A DNA stretch of 47,334 nt from Candidatus Saccharimonadota bacterium (GCA_028289065.1 JAQGHA010000007.1:1-47334); one strand, 5' to 3'; positions 13,360 through 22,556 are shown, counted from the first letter of the stretch. The notes: a model not told the origin generated them from the letters alone. A program made the numbers and translations.

Positions 13360-13809
13360 TTATGTAATGGTATACGTTGCGCCAGTAGTACTTTGAAGTA
13401 CGTCGGAAGAAGTGTTTGCATCGGCAACCCCTGAACCTGCTGCAAACGTGATAGCCACTGAACCAACGCCCGATGCGGTGAAGGTGACAATTGCTACAGT
13501 TTTAGTACCGCTCGTTGACCCGCCTAAGATACCGCTTCCCAATCGTACCGAGCCACTCCCACCACTACTTTCAATAACAGTAGTAAAGGGGCTACCAGAA
13601 GTACTAATAGATTGAAATGAAAGCCTGTTAGTTGGATACGTTAAGTTTGCTTGGACGGTATTGACCTCCGTGCTCCCGGTTTTAACTAAAATCGTTACTG
13701 TTACAGTCGCGCCATTACTATAGCTGCGACTAGCTGGCGATAGCACTAATGATATAGAAGTGCGTGCTCCCTGGGCGGCCGCTTGTAATCGTCTTCCAGT
13801 CCTACTCAT
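13360..13809 (-). CDS. Cohesin-like domain protein
   Basis: 149 residues, almost all one cohesin-type beta-sandwich: YSNGATVTVTILVKTG, EVNTVQANLTYPTNRLSFQSI, VAIVTFTASGVGSVAITF. The first ~18 residues (MSRTGRRLQAAAQGARTS) are basic and not hydrophobic, so no normal signal peptide is present. That is odd for a protein expected outside the cell; it may be exported by another route, or the true N-terminus may be lost. GGAAGAG precedes the ATG. It lies 25 bp upstream of the anchored cohesin gene in the same direction. Confidence 0.75.
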   Translation of the reverse strand: MSRTGRRLQAAAQGARTSISLVLSPASRSYSNGATVTVTILVKTGSTEVNTVQANLTYPTNRLSFQSISTSGSPFTTVIESSGGSGSVRLGSGILGGSTSGTKTVAIVTFTASGVGSVAITFAAGSGVADANTSSDVLQSTTGATYTIT

Positions 13810-13889
13810 TTTATATCTCTTCCAAATTATCTATAAAAAGTTAATGTTAACTAATGAAAGTATAGCTTTGTAAGGCGAAAGAAACAATA

Positions 13890-15899
13890 TTACTTCCACG
13901 TTACACCGTAATGTCGCGTTCCAGCCATAATGAACATATTCATATCAGCGTTGGCTGGAACAGCTACCGCCGACCCATGTAGCCCAGCTAGCGATGCGGT
14001 GGGTGTACCATCTGATTGGACATAGCTATTGCCGTATCGGCCCGCTGATTCAAACCCCGAGATTGAGACTGGGCTACCAGCCATAGCAGTAGAAAATGCG
14101 CTGGTAGTCGTATAGCGTCCCGACGGTTCGTTAATACTAAATATATAGCTACTACCGTTGGCGTACACATTACCGTTGATCTGCGTCCGAGGAATTCCTC
14201 GAGAACTGTCAGCAACATGTATGGTTGTTTGTATCGGAACATACGCATCGGTATTGCGCTGGGTAATACAGACAGGTGTTACTACCCCACAGTAGCCTGC
14301 ACTCGTTGGGTAGGCGATGATGTTATTGAACATACTATCAATTCGTGGAATCCAATCCAGGGTATCTGGGGTTGGTAAATGATACGAATCACGCATATTT
14401 CCCCATGGTCCACACGGCGGATTTTCCGGGTTGGAACAGCCCGCCATTGAGCGCTCGTCCGTATACACCCCAACTGGATCCGTACCGCCTATAATTGTGT
14501 TGTTAATCAGTTTTAATCCAGACGAGCCAGCTAATTTAACAGGCTGACCAGTGCTCGAGGCAATGTAATTATCAATTAATAATAAATCATCCGATATTTC
14601 ATAAAATACCGTTGAGCCGGCATTATTGGTCATAGAGTTGCTCGCAATAATTGTGTGATAATTACTAATATCGAACCAAATTCCATGGCTGTTATTCCCC
14701 GACACGACATTGCTAAGAATCTTAGTATGCCAAGTACGCGCAGCTTTAACTGCGCCCGATTGCGGACTAAACGTAAATTCGTTAAAACTATTCATATTCG
14801 TAAGCCTTGAATTTTGGATAGTGAAGTTATCCGTGCCATTGAGGCTCATCCCCATCCAATTAGAGTTATTCAACGTTACGTGGTCCATAAGACTTCCATT
14901 GTTACGGTTACTGCTGCCGTCATACAGCACGGCTAGATAGGCCGAATCACTGATTTCTACATTACGCATAACTGTATTGTCGGCAGTTGTCGCAAAAATC
15001 ATCACACCGTAGTCCGCGCCGTTGTTTGAGTAGCGAGTCACCTTAACGCCTTCAACTGTTGTATTCGGTGCATCAACATAGAGGAAACGGTTTCCGTCAG
15101 ATACTTCAATATTAGCTTGGGCGGCATTTGTCGCAGTCATGTATAGGCGGTCGTTAGTCTGATCTACCCAAAAAGTTCCGTTCACTACTGAAGCGCGTGC
15201 GCTAACCTGTCGAAGTTGAGTGCTGCCAATCCAGGCCTGATCCGGGTATTTACCTACTCCATCCCCTGTGAGGTTTTGACCTGTTGTGAAAGATATACCA
15301 CTCCCATCTGCCACAGGGCGTGGCGTGTAAGCGATATACCTAAGCGAACCATCCGTAACCCATCCGCCACTAACAGTTTGAGCGCCGTTAAATACAGGCG
15401 TTTCTCCTGGATACGCAATTAACTTTAAAGTCTTAGTAAGGGGGACTTTGACATTTACATGATCGCGGTAGGTACCGCCCCTAATAACAATATTGCTTCC
15501 ATTCGAAGCTGTACTTATTGCTTTAGCAAGTGTAGCGAAAGGCGAACCAACCGTACCGCTATTGGTATCGGAGCCTGTGGGTGCAATATATACTGATGAA
15601 CCGCTTAATGAGGCGAGGCTATAGCTAATTGGTAATTGCGCGCCCGCCCCCGCCGTAGGATCGTTCGTGCAGTCACCGAATCGTATTGCACCACCTGCGG
15701 ATGCGGCTGTGTCGGCAATGGATGTCGTACAGCCCGCAAGTGTTCCATTTTCAGTCTGTATAGTTACAGTCGGGTTACCAGCGTAAGCGCTTACGAATAA
15801 ATAACTACCTAAGGCGGCGAAGGCGGTTACGATAATAAAAGCCCAAGCATTGAACCCAGTAGACATTAGCTTTCTCAAAAACAAACTCACAACATTCAT
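13890..15899 (-). CDS. Exported right-handed beta-helix protein (DUF1565 / pectate-lyase-like fold)
   Basis: 669 residues. Signal or anchor segment about 17-38. A low-complexity linker leads to VYIAPTGSDTNSGTVGSPFATLAKAI (about 107-132), the typical start of DUF1565 beta-helix proteins, followed by GGTYRDHV. Repeated short strands with Asn ladders (TVMRNVEISDSAYLAV, LMDHVTLNNSNWMGM, FTIQNSRLTNMNSF, LKLINNTIIGG) run from about 290 to 480. Such proteins bind or cleave polysaccharides; catalytic residues cannot be assigned. It heads the cohesin/dockerin gene run. TATAGT lies 7 nt before the ATG, close to the leaderless pattern. Confidence 0.85.
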   Translation of the reverse strand: MNVVSLFLRKLMSTGFNAWAFIIVTAFAALGSYLFVSAYAGNPTVTIQTENGTLAGCTTSIADTAASAGGAIRFGDCTNDPTAGAGAQLPISYSLASLSGSSVYIAPTGSDTNSGTVGSPFATLAKAISTASNGSNIVIRGGTYRDHVNVKVPLTKTLKLIAYPGETPVFNGAQTVSGGWVTDGSLRYIAYTPRPVADGSGISFTTGQNLTGDGVGKYPDQAWIGSTQLRQVSARASVVNGTFWVDQTNDRLYMTATNAAQANIEVSDGNRFLYVDAPNTTVEGVKVTRYSNNGADYGVMIFATTADNTVMRNVEISDSAYLAVLYDGSSNRNNGSLMDHVTLNNSNWMGMSLNGTDNFTIQNSRLTNMNSFNEFTFSPQSGAVKAARTWHTKILSNVVSGNNSHGIWFDISNYHTIIASNSMTNNAGSTVFYEISDDLLLIDNYIASSTGQPVKLAGSSGLKLINNTIIGGTDPVGVYTDERSMAGCSNPENPPCGPWGNMRDSYHLPTPDTLDWIPRIDSMFNNIIAYPTSAGYCGVVTPVCITQRNTDAYVPIQTTIHVADSSRGIPRTQINGNVYANGSSYIFSINEPSGRYTTTSAFSTAMAGSPVSISGFESAGRYGNSYVQSDGTPTASLAGLHGSAVAVPANADMNMFIMAGTRHYGVTWK

Positions 15900-15906
15900 G
15901 CTATTA

Positions 15907-15912
15907 ACTATA
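15907..15912 (-). promoter_or_regulatory. -10 box of the beta-helix gene
   Basis: TATAGT on the minus strand, 7 nt before the ATG at 15899. Confidence 0.5.
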
Positions 15913-16001
15913 GCATTAAGGCATAATGTCGCATCAATATTATTTTTATACTAACGTAATTCATTGGTCGTTTATGCGACATAAGTGTTAGATTTTCAAA
16001 A

Positions 16002-16322
16002 TTAAGAGTGGCGAGTTCTATGTCGATTTTCTCGTATAAGCATAAGGCGGTATTCTTGAGAATCAGTATCAATTCCCTTGGCCTTATCAAATGCAATCAT
16101 AGCCTCTCGATTTTCTTCTCCGCCGGCTTTATCTACTATGTTCTGTGCGGCATCAATTATGAGCTTTTCAGCATATTGCGCATCTCGATTGCGTGCCTCG
16201 ATTCGTGCACGAAATCCTTTATCTCCATATCCTTGGTCGTACAGCGCCTGCTCTTTATCTGAAGTTAATTCCGAAGGAGTGTTACCGCCTAGCTCTTCAT
16301 ATGCGTTGTATTGTTCACCCAT
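16002..16322 (-). CDS. Conserved-looking hypothetical protein, 106 residues
   Basis: Soluble, highly charged and mainly helical (EARNRDAQYAEKLIIDAAQNIVDKAGG). It begins 3 nt after the ABC permease gene in the same direction, so it is probably in that operon. No family or catalytic motif is recognised. The strong charge and Asp/Glu/Lys content fit a small cytoplasmic protein. Confidence 0.55.
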   Translation of the reverse strand: MGEQYNAYEELGGNTPSELTSDKEQALYDQGYGDKGFRARIEARNRDAQYAEKLIIDAAQNIVDKAGGEENREAMIAFDKAKGIDTDSQEYRLMLIRENRHRTRHS

Positions 16323-16325
16323 TTT

Positions 16326-17447
16326 TTACTCCCATCTAAATACCTTAAAAGCAACAATGTATATAACCACCGTCCAAACCGCTATTAAGCCTATCTGAGG
16401 CAGGATATCGATGAAATGCAGGCCTTCAGTAGTAATAAGGCGAATGCCATCGATAACGGGCGTGAGTGGCAAGAACGCTGATATATTCTGTAGCCATTCT
16501 GGCATCAAGAATCGTGGGAAGAATGTTCCGGATAAAAACATCATCGGAAAAACGATAATATTGGCAAGCGGCGCTACTTGGCGTTCATTTTTCGCCCAGC
16601 CACCAAGTGCCAACCCAATTCCAAGGATCATGATAATACTAAAGATGACAAATATAGTCAGCTCCGCCCAATTGCCCACTACCTCCAAATGAAAGACACT
16701 AATAGCCACCGCGAACATAACAGCAATTGCCACTAAACCAATAATTGCTTGGCCAATCATGGTTGATACGAAGTACTGCCACACCTTTAGCGGCGTAGTG
16801 CTCAAGCGGCGCAAAATTCCCATCTTCTTGAGCTCTGGGAAGACGTTAATCGGCCCAAAGATACCCATCCCGATAATCGCGAAACCAAGCAGACCAGCGA
16901 AGGTGTAATCGAAGGCAGACAGGCTTTTTTCGTTCAGCTGTTCACCCTTTACGGTAAATGGCGTGACGGAAGGTACGATAGTGTCGTTAATTTGCCTAAA
17001 TTGACCCTCAAGAATAGATGTTAGGGCGATTGCAGATTGCTGGTTATTTTGGGTATAGAGTACTTTTAGCTCACCACTAGGATAGCCTTGGCCATCAACT
17101 GTTTCCCCGAATGCTTCTGGCAATATTAACGTAGCGTCCAGTTCCGATCGATTCATCTTCTGTTTGGCGTCGTCGAGGCCTGTAACCTCTTCGTTAACTA
17201 CAAGGACGTCGCTTTCGTTAGCAGTATTTACAAACTCCCTCGCAAAATTCGACTGTGAGTTGTTGATGATAGCCACATTAAACGAAACTTCACCACCGCC
17301 ACTATTTAAGCTTCCAAATACGAATAAGAAAATGAGCGGAAAAAGAATAGTAAAAAAAATTGCTGTACGATCGCGAAAGAAACGCTTCGTATTAATCCGT
17401 ACGAACGTGAGAACTGTAAACCAACTCTTTTTAAAATTAGACTTCAT
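16326..17447 (-). CDS. ABC-2 type exporter permease
   Basis: 373 residues. One membrane segment near the N-terminus (about 29-47), a large extracellular loop (about 50-180), then five hydrophobic segments to the C-terminus. This is the YhgE/YbhR/NatB-like ABC-2 layout. The membrane half contains the PLTPVIDGIRLITTEG block near residue 330, typical of this family. Its ATG overlaps the end of the ATPase gene by 4 bp, so the two form one transporter. The cargo is not evident; family members export drugs, sodium or lipids and glycans. Confidence 0.9.
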   Translation of the reverse strand: MKSNFKKSWFTVLTFVRINTKRFFRDRTAIFFTILFPLIFLFVFGSLNSGGGEVSFNVAIINNSQSNFAREFVNTANESDVLVVNEEVTGLDDAKQKMNRSELDATLILPEAFGETVDGQGYPSGELKVLYTQNNQQSAIALTSILEGQFRQINDTIVPSVTPFTVKGEQLNEKSLSAFDYTFAGLLGFAIIGMGIFGPINVFPELKKMGILRRLSTTPLKVWQYFVSTMIGQAIIGLVAIAVMFAVAISVFHLEVVGNWAELTIFVIFSIIMILGIGLALGGWAKNERQVAPLANIIVFPMMFLSGTFFPRFLMPEWLQNISAFLPLTPVIDGIRLITTEGLHFIDILPQIGLIAVWTVVIYIVAFKVFRWE

Positions 17448-18208
17448 TCAGAGCTATCCCTCAGGCCCTTACCGGTTAAATCGATAAAAACATCTTCAAG
17501 GCTAGCTTGTTGAACAAGCTTCTTCTTTCTAAAGCCGCGGGCCAGTAATTGATCGATAAGGTTTCGAGGGGTATCAATGGCGACAATTTTGCCATTATCC
17601 ATAACAGCAATTCGGTCACAAAGAATTTCTGCTTCGTCCATGTAGTGGGTAGTCATAATAACGCTTATTCCCTTTTCGCGAACTTTCTCAATTAAGTCCC
17701 ATAGGTGGCGGCGAGCTTGAGGGTCAAGGCCGGTAGTCGGTTCGTCAAGAAAGAATACCTTTGGGCCATGCACTAAGGCAGTCGTAATACTTAATCGCTG
17801 TTTTTGACCGCCAGACAAATTTTCAACATAACTCTTTGCTTTGTCTTCAAGGTCAACGTCGCGAAGGAACTGCATAACATCTACCTTTTCCCCATATGCG
17901 GCCGCAAACATTTCAATAACTTCAGTAAGCCGGGTTTTGTCTTGGAAGGCAGGGCTTTGCGGTTGCACACCAATAATGTATTTAATTTTTTGCGGGTTCG
18001 TAGCAACATCGATACGGTCAATCTTAACGCTTCCACCATCAATTGGCCGCAACGTTTCCATCATTTCAAGGGTAGTTGTTTTGCCGGCACCGTTCGGGCC
18101 AAGGATTCCAAAGATTTCGCCCTTTTCAACATAAAAACTAATGCCATCAACGGCCTGCTTATCGCCGTAACGTTTTTTAAGATTTTTCACTACTACCATG
18201 TGAGTCAT
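17444..18208 (-). CDS. ABC transporter ATP-binding protein
   Basis: 254 residues. Walker A GPNGAGKTT (about 38-46), Q loop GVQPQSPAF (about 80-88), signature LSGGQKQRLS (about 134-143) and Walker B VFFLDEPTTGLD (about 154-165) are intact. The H loop is TTHYMDEAE (about 190-198). It is of the drug/daunorubicin-exporter subgroup that pairs with ABC-2 permeases, here the overlapping gene. TAGAAT lies 8 nt before the ATG. Confidence 0.95.
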   Translation of the reverse strand: MTHMVVVKNLKKRYGDKQAVDGISFYVEKGEIFGILGPNGAGKTTTLEMMETLRPIDGGSVKIDRIDVATNPQKIKYIIGVQPQSPAFQDKTRLTEVIEMFAAAYGEKVDVMQFLRDVDLEDKAKSYVENLSGGQKQRLSITTALVHGPKVFFLDEPTTGLDPQARRHLWDLIEKVREKGISVIMTTHYMDEAEILCDRIAVMDNGKIVAIDTPRNLIDQLLARGFRKKKLVQQASLEDVFIDLTGKGLRDSSE

Positions 18209-18251
18209 GTTCTTCTATTCTAGCCCTCGGTCGACCCCAATACAACCCCAT

Positions 18252-18285
18252 AAAAAAAGAAATACCCCCGGGGAAGGGGGGTATT
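18252..18285 (-). terminator. Terminator of the 68-residue gene
   Basis: Stem AATACCCCC (18261-18269) pairs with the GGGGGTATT ending at 18285. On the minus strand it is followed, after two bases, by a run of Ts (opposite 18252-18258). It separates the small gene from the ABC operon. Confidence 0.8.
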
Positions 18286-18351
18286 CCAGCACCTGTTTGT
18301 TTGACCTAAGTATAGGATCAAACCGCTTACGGTGCAATAGTGATTTAAAGA

Positions 18352-18558
18352 CTATTTTTTCTTTGAAACGGTCAAAAAGCCGTTACGTGGGTTTTCTTTA
18401 ACAATGCGGTCTTCAGGTAGTTCTACTGGTTGACCCTTTGCATTCTTCTCAACTTTTGCGAAGAAGTAAATGGTTTGTGGTTTGCCACCACGAAGTGTAA
18501 CTTCGGTGCTGTGCAAGTAGTAAGTAACGCCCTTTGAGTTAGTGTGACTGTAAGCCAT
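18352..18558 (-). CDS. Small conserved-type hypothetical protein, 68 residues
   Basis: Soluble and basic at the C-terminus (TVSKKK). The sequence has short alternating strands (GVTYYLHSTEVTLRGG, QTIYFFAKVEK, RNGFLTVSKKK) and looks like a compact beta protein. AGGAGGT lies 13 nt before the ATG, an unusually strong but distant ribosome site for this genome. It has its own terminator, so it is a single-gene unit that may be well expressed. I recall similar small proteins in Saccharibacteria, without known function. Confidence 0.7.
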   Translation of the reverse strand: MAYSHTNSKGVTYYLHSTEVTLRGGKPQTIYFFAKVEKNAKGQPVELPEDRIVKENPRNGFLTVSKKK

Positions 18559-18630
18559 GATAAGTATTTATACCTCCTATTAATGCTATACGAGTGTAAG
18601 CGTACAGCCTGACCGGGGGCGCTGTCAATA

Positions 18631-19263
18631 TCAAATAGATTTATAATGCTTACGCAACAGCAAGGCTAGCACACCAAGGCTAGCAAAACGCACCACGATG
18701 AGCCCTAGGATGAGGATAAATAACAACACCGACCACCCGGCGAAGTCAGGGCTCCAGAGGGGTGAAGAAAATGCATGAATGTAGGCTTCTTGCCGAGGCT
18801 TGCTAGTGTCGGTTGCAGGGTCAGCTGCAGCTGGATATTTTGCCAATTCACTAGTGGTACACTGCAGGTACGCCGCTGAATAACTCCTAAACCGAGGGGC
18901 ACAAACTTCTTGAGCTTTTTTATAAATATTTCCGTTAGGATTTCCGTCTCCATATTGCGAAGATTGCCAGTCCTGAAGGTCACGCGCATAGCTTGACTCA
19001 AGGTACACTCCCCTGCCAAGGTCAGTATTCATATGAGCACTGACATGTCGCTGTAAATCATACAACCTTTGAATAAGAACTTGCTCGTCACCATGCTTGT
19101 CGGCGCTTAAAACAGCATCACGACGTTCAACCATACCAATGTTATTTAAGCGTAAAAAAGTTGCTGATATAAACCCAGCAATTATGAGCAAAACAATAAG
19201 CTGCCACGTTTTAATACGTTGCAGGTCTTTAATACTTTGCTTTATTCTGCCTTTATCAGCCAC
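18631..19263 (-). CDS. Hypothetical two-pass membrane protein
   Basis: 210 residues from a GTG start. Hydrophobic segments at about 21-40 and 173-203 flank an extracytoplasmic region of ~130 residues with three Cys. No enzyme motif or family is recognised. The start is uncertain: no clear ribosome site precedes the GTG, and a TACAAT box lies some 40 nt upstream. Confidence 0.65.
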   Translation of the reverse strand: MADKGRIKQSIKDLQRIKTWQLIVLLIIAGFISATFLRLNNIGMVERRDAVLSADKHGDEQVLIQRLYDLQRHVSAHMNTDLGRGVYLESSYARDLQDWQSSQYGDGNPNGNIYKKAQEVCAPRFRSYSAAYLQCTTSELAKYPAAADPATDTSKPRQEAYIHAFSSPLWSPDFAGWSVLLFILILGLIVVRFASLGVLALLLRKHYKSI

Positions 19264-19313
19264 AATTCTCGAGGTGTCCCACCTTATGTTCTACCCTAAT
19301 TGTACCATGAGCA

Positions 19314-20534
19314 TTATCTTTTAAAGAGAGAGAAATGCGCGGTCAATACCAGTAGTACAACCACGCCCGCGACGAAGAAATAATTTGTTAACGCAAACGT
19401 ATCACCGGCAACAAAAGTAAGCCCAGCCAGAAACGCAGCCCCAACAAAGGCACCAAAGTTAGCAAGCACATCAACCATTCCCAAATAGGTTGTTCGGTGG
19501 CCTGATAAGTCGGCATTGTCGAACACCGCTCGTGTATACGGCATCGTGTAGCCAGTTGTGGCAACCTCGTTAACCGCGTTGACACCAGCTACGGTTATAG
19601 GCGAGGTAATGAAAGGTCGCACTAAGTGCGTTAACCCGTTAGCGATAATACTAGCCTTCATGAGCAACCTACCGCCCTTTTTGTCGATAATTTTGCCATA
19701 AATATATGACGAGATTAAGGCCGCTACCAACACAACTGAAAGTAAAACACCGCTAATAGCATACACGTCGTTATTGGTAGAGCTTATACCAATAATTAAC
19801 ACTGCCGTATACAGTGTCCACACAGTTCCTGATGTAAAGATATCAAACCCAACCGCCGCTTGTGCCATCCAGTGCTCTCGGACCAACCTCCATGGAAAGC
19901 CTCGAAACTGCAATTTAACACCGGTTCGGACTTGTTCGCCGCTTTTAAATAGCGGAACGGCTGCTAAAGCAAATAATAAGGCAGCAATGACAATGATAAT
20001 TTGTGGGCCAAAGAAATATGCCAAAATACCGCCGATAAGTGGGCTAATGCTCGCCGTAACTTTTTCAATAATATTCATGTAAGCAATTTCCTTACCGGCA
20101 TGCTCAATGCTTTTTACTTTTGAGAAATCAATCGTATAGGCAATTGAATACATCGATGCAGAAATACCTTGGAAGATAACGGTTGGGAGCAATAGCCATG
20201 GCCCGAGCTGCGGTAAAAACGCAAAACATATCATAGATGGAATATATAGGAGGTTAGAAACTAGAATTCCGTGCTTCGGACCAATCCGACCGATTACGGA
20301 TGCAGTCGGTAGGGCAATCAATGTCTTAAATAGGTAAAAAGCAGCCCAAAATAAAGCAATTTGCCCAATACTGTAGCCAACTTGGTACATGTAAATTGAC
20401 ATAAATGCACCAGCAATATTAAGGGCCGCCAAGCGCAACATGCGAGACGCATACAGTTCAGCAACTTCACTTAAAGTAGCGTGACGCCAAAAATGACGAC
20501 GCAAAAGCATTTGATGAAATAAGTTTTGTAACAT
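19314..20534 (-). CDS. Major facilitator superfamily transporter
   Basis: 406 residues with about 12 membrane segments. The cytoplasmic loop after segment 2 reads GRIGPKHG, an MFS motif A variant, and the equivalent loop in the second half is YGKIIDKKGG. The substrate cannot be told. The N-terminal ~30 residues (LFHQMLLRRHFWRHATLSEV) are basic, so a start at the second Met (codon 9) is possible. Confidence 0.85.
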   Translation of the reverse strand: MLQNLFHQMLLRRHFWRHATLSEVAELYASRMLRLAALNIAGAFMSIYMYQVGYSIGQIALFWAAFYLFKTLIALPTASVIGRIGPKHGILVSNLLYIPSMICFAFLPQLGPWLLLPTVIFQGISASMYSIAYTIDFSKVKSIEHAGKEIAYMNIIEKVTASISPLIGGILAYFFGPQIIIVIAALLFALAAVPLFKSGEQVRTGVKLQFRGFPWRLVREHWMAQAAVGFDIFTSGTVWTLYTAVLIIGISSTNNDVYAISGVLLSVVLVAALISSYIYGKIIDKKGGRLLMKASIIANGLTHLVRPFITSPITVAGVNAVNEVATTGYTMPYTRAVFDNADLSGHRTTYLGMVDVLANFGAFVGAAFLAGLTFVAGDTFALTNYFFVAGVVVLLVLTAHFSLFKR

Positions 20535-20595
20535 TTTTGTGTGCGGCCCAACCTTTTTCTCTATTACATCACACCACCTCTATTGTTACAAGTGA

Positions 20596-20601
20596 TATAC
20601 T
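20596..20601 (+). promoter_or_regulatory. -10 box of the MurC-like gene
   Basis: TATACT followed by six bases (GGGGGT) and ATG at 20608; predicted leaderless despite the G-rich spacer, which would be upstream of +1. Confidence 0.65.
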
Positions 20602-20607
20602 GGGGGT

Positions 20608-21870
20608 ATGAATGTATATTTTTCCGGTATTGGTGGAGTTGGAATTGGCCCATTAGCAGAAATCGCCCGCGATGCTGGCCACACTATTTTAGGCTCAGAT
20701 TTGGTGGAAGGCCTCGTTACCGAAGAACTGCGACAACAAGGTGTTACTGTCAATATTGGCCAAGATGGCACGTTTTTAAAGGCAAGCCACGAAGCAACGC
20801 CGCTGGATTGGTTTGTTTACACCGCTGCCCTACCCGACGATCACCCGGAATTAGTAATGGCGAAGCAACTTGGCATTCGCATGGGCAAACGTGACGAATT
20901 TTTAGCTGACTTTATTGAAAAACACAACTTGAAACTGATTGCGATTGCCGGTACGCACGGTAAAACGACAACAACTGGCATGGCGGTGTGGGCCTTTCAA
21001 CAACGCGGCATACCCGTCAGTTATTCGATTGGCTCAACGGTTAGTTTTGGACCAAGCGGCAAGTACGACCCCGAAAGTGAATATTTCATTTACGAATGCG
21101 ATGAGTACGACCGAAACTTTCTGCACTTCAACCCATCAATTTCGCTTATCACTTCGGTTGACTATGACCACCCGGATACTTTCCCAACTGAAAAGTCGTA
21201 CTTCGATGCCTTTAACGAATTTATCAGCCAGTCAAAACTAGTTATTTGCTGGAACAAAGACATTAACCTGGATAGCTTAGGTAAATACGGAATTGTTCAC
21301 CTTATCGACCAAGACAAACGAGATGTTAGTTTCATTGATTTAGACGGACTTCACAACCGTCAAAATGCATTCTTAGTGTTTACACTTTTGGTTGACCATT
21401 TAGGTGCTGCCGGTGACGAAGAAGCGATTGTTAAAATCCTTAATGCATTCCCAGGCACCGACCGTCGCTTCGAAAAATTAGCTGATAATATTTACAGTGA
21501 TTATGGCCACCATCCAGAAGAAATTGCCGCCACTTTACAAATGGCCCACGAACTTTCTGATGATGTTGTTTTAGTGTATCAACCACACCAAAACTGGCGA
21601 CAATATTTTATTCATGAACAGTACACTAACCAGTTTGAATTTGCTCGTAAGATTTACTGGACCCCGACATACTTAACCCGTGAAAACAGCGACTATGCAA
21701 TCTTAACCCCGCAAGAATTAACAACAAACATTACGAATAAAGACTCGATTGTTTACACAGATTTGAACGACAAGCTTTGGGAGGAAATAGTAGCCGCTCG
21801 CGACGCTGGCTCACTCATTCTTTTCATGGGTGCTGGCACAATTGACGCTTGGGTACGCAGCAAACTTTAA
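20608..21870 (+). CDS. murC: MurC-like UDP-N-acetylmuramate-alanine ligase
   Basis: 420 residues. N-terminal Rossmann-type block YFSGIGGVGIGPLAEI (3-18), ATP loop GTHGKTTTTGMA (about 114-125), the central VDYDHPDTF block and the C-terminal domain beginning SDYGHHPEEI with VYQPHQNWR. These match Mur ligases, best MurC, which adds L-Ala to UDP-MurNAc in peptidoglycan synthesis; the Mpl recycling enzyme is the main alternative. It is shorter than typical MurC (about 450-490). It shares the TTAA of its stop codon with the convergent Nudix gene. Confidence 0.88.
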   Translation: MNVYFSGIGGVGIGPLAEIARDAGHTILGSDLVEGLVTEELRQQGVTVNIGQDGTFLKASHEATPLDWFVYTAALPDDHPELVMAKQLGIRMGKRDEFLADFIEKHNLKLIAIAGTHGKTTTTGMAVWAFQQRGIPVSYSIGSTVSFGPSGKYDPESEYFIYECDEYDRNFLHFNPSISLITSVDYDHPDTFPTEKSYFDAFNEFISQSKLVICWNKDINLDSLGKYGIVHLIDQDKRDVSFIDLDGLHNRQNAFLVFTLLVDHLGAAGDEEAIVKILNAFPGTDRRFEKLADNIYSDYGHHPEEIAATLQMAHELSDDVVLVYQPHQNWRQYFIHEQYTNQFEFARKIYWTPTYLTRENSDYAILTPQELTTNITNKDSIVYTDLNDKLWEEIVAARDAGSLILFMGAGTIDAWVRSKL

Positions 21871-22556
21871 TCGCCGTTGTCACTTTCCCAATTTTCATAA
21901 AACTCTTCAAAGAAATGCGGGTCGTTAAAAAAACTACGGGCAATAATTTGCTCTACCGCCGGAGCCAACTTGTATTGGGTAATTTTATGAGGCTTAACCC
22001 AAATAAGGTTATCGTGTGTAGCGATATCATCACGTTCAAATCGAAATACGTGCGCTAGCGTAGTTGATAATAATTGACCATTTGTATTAACGTGAATATA
22101 GCAATCACCGACATGTCGCACATCTTGGTTTGTAAGGGCTAGTTTCTCGCTCAGCTCTCGCTTGGCAGCTTGTTCTATGCTTTCATCCTCCGTATGCAAC
22201 TTTCCATAAGGTAAAGTCCAGGCATTAATGTATGGCTGCCGTTTTCGACGCCACAGTAATATATCACCATCGCTATTTTGAACGACGAGCATTGTTATAA
22301 TTTTTGGCTGGGTTCGTACAGCCTTACTGACGACGCTTACTCTATCCACATATGCTAGGCCGTGAGTACTAAGGGCATACCCGGTAGTAAGTTTCCTCAC
22401 AATATCATTCTTTATCAGGAGTTTGAGGTGGTACGAGAACAGGTTTGTATCGACCTTGGGCGGCCGCAGGTCACGAAAACGAGCCACTTCTTTAAACATC
22501 AGCACATCGAGAATGTGCTTTTGAATGTGATGCGTAATAATAGCTTGCTCAATCAT
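21867..22556 (-). CDS. Winged-helix plus Nudix domain protein
   Basis: 229 residues. The N-terminal ~75 residues resemble a winged helix (ILDVLMFKEVARFRDL, YHLKLLIKNDIVRKL, YALSTHGLAYV). A Nudix fold follows (about 85-220). The Nudix box is atypical: GKLHTEDESIEQAAKRELSEKL has one extra residue before the first Glu, and Lys replaces the second Glu of REUxEE. Domain order is opposite to NrtR (Nudix then winged helix). It may be a regulator that senses a nucleotide rather than a hydrolase. TATAAT lies 11 nt before the ATG. Confidence 0.8.
   Translation of the reverse strand: MIEQAIITHHIQKHILDVLMFKEVARFRDLRPPKVDTNLFSYHLKLLIKNDIVRKLTTGYALSTHGLAYVDRVSVVSKAVRTQPKIITMLVVQNSDGDILLWRRKRQPYINAWTLPYGKLHTEDESIEQAAKRELSEKLALTNQDVRHVGDCYIHVNTNGQLLSTTLAHVFRFERDDIATHDNLIWVKPHKITQYKLAPAVEQIIARSFFNDPHFFEEFYENWESDNGD

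Noticed and set aside
11600-15899. Prophage remnant
   Set aside because: Apart from the tail-fibre-like protein there are no phage structural, lysis or packaging genes; the rest are secreted cohesin/dockerin-type proteins.
17804-18223. 139-codon ORF antisense to the ABC ATPase gene
   Set aside because: The opposite strand carries all ABC motifs; this frame is a shadow with no recognisable features. Similar shadows at 20541-20894, 4737-5057 and 45344-45670 were dropped for the same reason.
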